64,000 bases of DNA from Sympetrum striolatum (lineage: Eukaryota; Arthropoda; Insecta; Odonata; Libellulidae), in NCBI GenBank assembly GCA_947579665.1, contig OX388346.1, positions 92,568,615 through 92,632,614 of the forward strand, written 5' to 3'. The notes beneath the pieces are model-generated. The model worked only from the letters and a program-made list of their open reading frames with translations. It was not told the DNA's origin and did no database searches. Position numbers and translations under genes: made by a program. Shown here piece after piece: positions 58,781 to 64,000 of the stretch (positions are counted from its first letter, which is position 1; each line of letters begins with the position of its first letter).

Positions 58781-60435
58781 TAGAGATACTATTACATTGG
58801 AATATCGTAATTCATTTACAATAGACGTGAAGAAGTTGGTCAAATGCGAAAATTTCCTAAATCCCTAAAATTGTACTGACATTTAAAATATTTTAAATAC
58901 CATCAGAATAAAAATGAGCCAGTCCTGCATCTGCAACACAGATATACACTTCAGACACATTGAATTTGCATAAGAATAAACAGAAGGTTGATAATTTTAT
59001 AATTATTCAATAAATTGTTGATTCTAATAATTAGTACCCATGAAATACGAATTCCTTTAGTCACAAATGCAAATAGAAATAGACTCCAACGTTTAATTGA
59101 CGACTGACTCGCCATAGAACTCATCAATAGAATTCCTTATACATAACAGTACTGACATTTCCGTATCTTTGTCGTTACTAAGGAACAAAAAGGAAATATT
59201 TTCAGGATTATAAATTCAGTATCTTAGTCATACAGCAACTTTTTCTGGATAACAGACAATGAGCCAAAAACGTCATAAAATGCGCGCATATTCCAGAGAT
59301 GTAAAAAAAAGTTTCTGATTATGGAACATTAATTAACCTAATACAATAATCCCCAGATGGGCTTGTCTTCTAGGAATCCTCAGCAAGAAGAAGACCTGTT
59401 TGAGGCTAACGAAAGCACTGGGCCTAAAGAGACAAAAAGCACCGGAGTGGGAGGCTCACTATGCAAGATAAGGATTGAGATCTTTCCTCGCCGAATGCAA
59501 TGAATTAAAAGCATCCAGTAAAACCTTCTGCGATGAGTTGTATTTTTCATAGGATTTAATGAGGAAATGGAATAAAGTCCATCACGCAGCATCATTCATG
59601 CATACCATCTTTCACAGTCACGCACCAGACTGAGAAAAAAGAAAATTAGCAATACATTTCTCCCTAACGAAGACCGAGTGATAAATATGCTGCTCATCAA
59701 AAGGTATACTTTTGGATTCAGAACCCAACGAGAGCTCGGGGTCTTGTCAGATTGCTTTAAAACTCCATCGCATTAGTGACGATATAATTCGCGATGAATG
59801 AGACAATAAAAGGAATCGGAGGGTAAAGCAGAACGAAAGAGGACAAGACGAGGGGAAATTAAAACGCGAAAGAAGATAACTGCAAAGGACGGTGAAAGAT
59901 CCAAAAACCCATGATTTCCTCGATTCACAGAGGAAGGTGACGCATGCGTAACTGTTTAAACTTGTTTAAAGTGATTCGACACGAAGCAGAATGGTGCAAA
60001 CGAAAGCGATGGAGCGAAGGAGACACTGAAAGACACTTAAGTTTACGACTGCAGTCATCGCGGCAGCGGGGATAATCTGCATAATTCGCATAAACGAAGA
60101 GCACCACTCCAAATGCGCTCAGCCATTCTCGTGAAAATAACAACAGACAAATATGCGCAAATCGCAGATGGCGTTGCGATAGCTGGACAACGACAAAAAA
60201 GAGCGTCCGAAAAACTGAACTCCTAAAAAAAAACGGATTAACGTTTACTTAAGAGGAAAAAGAATACTCGAAATATCAAACAACTTTTAAAACAACTTGA
60301 TAACGTCATTTCATTTTAGACTTATAAAGATGATTATGGGTACATCACATCAGGTATAGGTACTTTGAAGAAACGGAAAGAAAGACAAAGTGTCATTAGA
60401 AAGGGGCTTCCTGGATGGTTTAGCGGAAATGACAA
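58781..60435. other. Intergenic DNA, no gene recognised
   Basis: 59380-60200 is GC-balanced with short minus frames (71-72 codons) without motifs. Confidence 0.5.
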
Positions 60436-60437
60436 AA

Positions 60438-60578
60438 TCATTTATTTGTTTATTTATTCAACGGGATGTATCCTTTTGTTAAAAAAATGTCACAGCACCA
60501 ATATCACATAGTAGAATTTAAAAGTAAAAAAATACAATACACAGTAAGATCTTATGAGTATAAAATATCACAAATATC
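60438..60578 (-). mobile_element. LINE 3' end (second family)
   Basis: On the minus strand a T-run, then AACAAAAGGATACATCCCGT and TGAATAAATAAACAAATAAA. It resembles in layout the 3' end of the LINE at 188-1141. It is adjoined by the family A LINE at 60579, which probably inserted into it. Confidence 0.45.
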
Positions 60579-60805
60579 TACATCTACATCTACATTAATA
60601 CCCTACAAGCCGCCTTTCGGCGTGTGGCAGGGGGTGTAAACACCAGTCGAATCTAAATTACTTCCTTATTCGGTTATTGTCACGTATTGTTCGCGGAAAG
60701 AATGAATCTCTAAAACGATTCGTCCTAGCATCTATTTCTCTCTTTAACTTACGGTCATTATCGGATCGACCGAGGTAGCAGGGGAAGAATTTTATAGAAG
60801 AATTC
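60579..60805 (-). mobile_element. LINE (family A) 3' fragment
   Basis: On the minus strand coding reads SDNDRKLKREIDARTNRF, then RDSFFPRTI in a neighbouring frame. The 3' UTR with GCCACACGCCGAAAGGCGGC and the tail ATGTAGATGTAGATG follow. It matches the 39 kb copy closely in REIDARTNRF and in the hairpin. 5'-truncated. Confidence 0.78.
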
Positions 60806-61547
60806 ATATAGAATTTTTCATCAAAACATTATTCAACTTTAAACATAAATATCACTAAAATTATTATAAATAATAACATTTACCTATAGAATGTTAAAAA
60901 TGATAAACATGAGTAGATACATAGAATCCAGTTTTTGTGAAGAGTAATAATTAATAGCTTATCTGAAAAATAAAAAAAAACAGATTTTTAAATAAATTTT
61001 AACATATATAATATAAATTGTTGGTGGCATTCACGCAATGTGAATTACAATTGCACTTGATTTACAACCTTATAACAACAGCCTTAACTATAAGAAACAG
61101 CAAATGCATTCTAAGAGAAATAATTCGCTACAGGACAGTTTTATTTTCAAAGGTAAACTAAATTCAACGTTTCGAAGAAACATCACACTTAACCTTTCAG
61201 GAGGAAAAGTAAGTCTGAAGGTATTTGCTTACAGAGAGATTGTAAGATAAATCACATCAACTGCAATTGCAAAAGCGTAGTCTTAATTTTGAATTCGAAT
61301 GTAAGGGAAACACGGAAATTTAGGCCCCTTAAATGTTAATTTTCAGTTGAGGAAAATGCACACAGTGTTTCAGTTTCTATTAGTAATATTCACTCTACTT
61401 GATAGTCTTGAGACGTCATTCCTATGACTCACAAAGCAAGTACATACAACGTATATATTTTACTTTAGTTAGTAAAAACAACTAACCGATGAAACTCATG
61501 GTAATTGAAATCACCTACGTTCACATTCGAAAACATTTGAGGTAGAA
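60806..61547. other. Intergenic DNA, nothing recognised
   Basis: AT-rich, no supported feature. Confidence 0.55.
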
Positions 61548-61556
61548 GGATTTATC

Positions 61557-62198
61557 GGTTCCATGACGTTTCACCCAAATCGTTTCGCCCAAGGGACGTT
61601 TCACCCAGAACGCGGTTCGCCCAGATGCGTTTCATCCAAGGAATTTTCACCCAAGAGACGGTTCGTCCAATAGATATCTCGCCCAAAGGATGTTTCACCC
61701 GATGAATATGTTAGCCGTGACATTTTCACCTTATGGTTTTCTGAAATACGCGTAAAGCATGGAGAAATAATGTTGTAGCCATTGGTACAAACCAGACCTA
61801 TGACCAACCCAACCATATATTCGATGGGAATGATTATGCATTGATTTATGTGATTTGTGCGTTAAATATTTTTGCTTGGGTTGTGACGTTTCTTTTTCTT
61901 CTTTCTGTTTTGCAAATCCGCTGTTGATATAAGTACAAAATCAAGTCACTGAAACTTCACAGCCAATAACTTCTAAATTCCAATAATTAAATTTCATCAA
62001 CGACAAGAATATTCAAAAATTATTCACGAATTACCGAGTTATATGCTTTACTCGCTTAAAAAAAACCGTACGGTGAAGATGTAATGGCTAACATATTCAA
62101 CGGATGAAACATCTTTTGGGCGAAATATCTATTGGGTGAACCGACTCTTGGGTGGAAAGTCCTTGGGCGAAACGATTTGGGTGAAACGCCCGGATACC
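61557..62198. mobile_element. Foldback/MULE-like element (642 bp)
   Basis: Both flanks carry the 9-bp sequence GGATTTATC (61548-61556 and 62199-62207). The left arm (to about 61730) is a run of short degenerate units like GTTTCACCCAAGNGAC, alternating with TTCGCCC. The right arm (from about 62080) is the inverted counterpart, with TTGGGTGAAAC and TTGGGCGAAAC. Internally repetitive inverted arms with a 9-bp duplication define Foldback elements, which are related to MULEs. The middle is noncoding. Confidence 0.8.
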
Positions 62199-62207
62199 GG
62201 ATTTATC

Positions 62208-64000
62208 ACTTAAGATGTAATTAGAGTAAGGTAATACCTAGGGAAAACAGAGGCAATAGAGGGTAACTCAAGTCAGCTTAGAGCAGCGAAGTTTCCCTTA
62301 CGTAGAAGATTTAAAATTGATGTTAATCAGACTTTATCTTTTCTCGTGGATTCTTCCAACGACTACAATACTCCTAAAGTGAAACAGCTCTGTAAAACTC
62401 GAAATTGCTAAAAATGACCACGATGGCAATAGAACTGTTATGAGCGAGCCAAATAAGACATCTACAGCAATTCTGCACAACGAAGACTGCCTTTGGGGGA
62501 TATGTTTTTTCGTGTGTGACGATTGGTATTTAGTGAGAGGAACGGAAATGGCGCTGCGATTCCGAAAAACAGCGGTGCCCGAGGCGAGGTCAATGACCCC
62601 CACGAGATTATATTTAGTGGGGCTGCCAAAGGAGCAAAAACGCCAGTGTTGCCCAACGAATGTTCTGTTGAGTTTCAGCCAATCGAACAACCGCGAAAAC
62701 CTTTGTATAGTGTGTTACTTAGAGTACAGAGATTGTAATATGTCTTCCATCAGATTGCCAGTTGGCCACGAATACTCTCCGAGCGAAGGACCACAAAAGA
62801 ATATGGTGACTCGGCGGTGAGTTAGATGCAGAGGAGGACCTACTTCATTTTTCTAACTATAATTTATAACTAATAAACATCAAACAAAGAATAAAAGAGC
62901 AAAAATTATCGGAATGAACAATATAAACATGAAATGGAAATCACAAATAACTAAATAAGAAGATCATCCAAGTACATGAACGTCATCACGGGCTTCGAGA
63001 AGACATTTCGCGAACGTGTAACCTGTACATTAATCGCAAACAAAAAACGAATCCATGCAGAAATAGAGGAATGTAATCTGTTACCATAAAAATATTCGCA
63101 TTTAACACAATCAAGAGATTTTGTGAGTATGATTACAGCTACGCGAGGGAAAGTGATTCAAGAATTAAGTAACATTAAAGTAGTTAAGTACATTAGATTT
63201 CATGATTACATTTCTCATTAACGAATCATGCATTTATTGAAAAGGTTGAGTCTAATACCTCAATTATATTACACAAAATTGGACATATTTTCTAATTATT
63301 CATCCACAATAGGTCCAATTTTCTGGAGAATAAAATATAATTGCGAAATTCAAACTAGTTTACGGAAAAAGGCTCGTTAATCGAATTAACGCTAGAGCTA
63401 ACTACAGCTGTTGCAGCAGCGGATTCTGGTATCGAATTAAAGACCACTTAAAAGCTAATCGAAGACACAATATCTTTGTGTTCTCTTTCCTATCTTAATT
63501 TAGAATCAACACAGCGCTCAAGACTTACGTATCTTGTTAGAAGCCCATCGCAGATAAGCTAATGTCCGGAAAAAGGAAGACGAAAGCCGGACTAGAAACT
63601 CCACAATATTCCCTAGGCAAAAGCGTTAATTGCCATTAATGCTCTGAGCTGCGCTTTACTCCCAAATTATGCACCTAATATGCATTTAAATTTTATGCAT
63701 ACGGAGAATACGAAGTTTCGGTAGCTTCACAACGGCCTGGTTTTGTGTTAGTCTAATTATGCTTGGAAGCTTAACTACTTAAGAAAAACTAAAATGTAGA
63801 AATAGAAATGAAGGGGAATACGTGTCCCATTCTTCCAGTAGTAGTGACAAATATTACTATTTTCAGACTATCACCGACAGTTAAGCCAATTTTATACTAC
63901 CTCGTATTCAACGGTACCACAAACGAAACGAAAAATGCAACATGAGAGGAATTTTGGCAACAGAATAATTTCCCCCCAATTCTAAGAGCGTAATTGTTTT
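62208..64000. other. Intergenic DNA with one stop-poor block
   Basis: 62334-62820 has a 126-codon plus frame starting at an ATG (62440) and a 118-codon minus frame over the same DNA, plus two shorter ones. Being open in four frames at once points to composition and not to a gene. I recognise no domain. The remainder to 64000 shows nothing. Confidence 0.5.

Noticed and set aside
61557..61730. CRISPR-like array of short repeats
   Set aside because: The units are degenerate, have no spacers of constant length, and form one arm of an inverted repeat with a 9-bp target duplication; the context is eukaryotic.

Overview
This window looks like AT-rich, gene-poor genomic DNA from an arthropod, most likely an insect. 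I infer this from the mobile-element mix: Transib, mariner, pogo and hAT elements, tRNA-derived SINEs, jockey/CR1-type LINEs and Penelope-like elements carrying hammerhead motifs. I found no host protein-coding gene, rRNA or convincing functional tRNA. Nearly every short open frame is either a transposon relic or a chance frame. No operon, CRISPR array or bacterial feature is present.

Layout. 0.2-1.1 kb is the 3' part of a LINE (minus strand). 4.5-10.8 kb holds tRNA-like SINEs, a mariner deletion derivative that keeps the transposase start (5.6-5.9 kb), a solo LTR (7.2 kb), an inverted repeat with a hammerhead core (8.9-9.1 kb), a LINE with a SINE inserted in its 3' UTR (9.3-10.3 kb) and a hAT MITE (10.5-10.8 kb). 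11-18.9 kb is mostly plain noncoding DNA with one possible MITE and a LINE 3' tail. 19.0-19.7 kb is a Penelope-like element (PLE) relic with GIY-YIG coding sequence between inverted, hammerhead-bearing ends and a mariner MITE inside. 20.9-21.1 kb is a second hammerhead-bearing inverted repeat. 22-25 kb has a SINE with a triplicated promoter box, a hAT MITE and a pogo/Tigger MITE.

27.3-34.0 kb is the richest part. A 3.4 kb Transib transposon, the family that gave rise to RAG1, sits inside a pogo-like element. It has about 735-bp terminal inverted repeats, a 5-bp target duplication, RSS-like ends and a broken transposase with a recognisable intron. Next to it are a P/THAP9-like transposase relic, a mariner MITE and a deleted mariner element.

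34.6-46.2 kb holds SINEs, further PLE ends, a second copy of the 9 kb LINE family, a 704-bp palindromic element flanked by TTAA, a hAT MITE and another SINE. 49.9-50.4 kb and 55.4-57.0 kb are LINE relics. Between them, 52.1-54.9 kb is a 2.87-kb unclassified element with terminal and subterminal inverted repeats. 58.6 kb is a SINE and 60.4-60.8 kb holds two LINE 3' ends. 61.6-62.2 kb is a Foldback-like element with a 9-bp target duplication.

The elements do not form a pathway; they form a nested record of insertions. The most interesting signals are the Transib with nearly identical long arms but a dead transposase, and six hammerhead-like motifs of one design spread over five loci, most with a self-complementary stem III that suggests action as a dimer. 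All family assignments come from reading motifs by eye; no searches were run.
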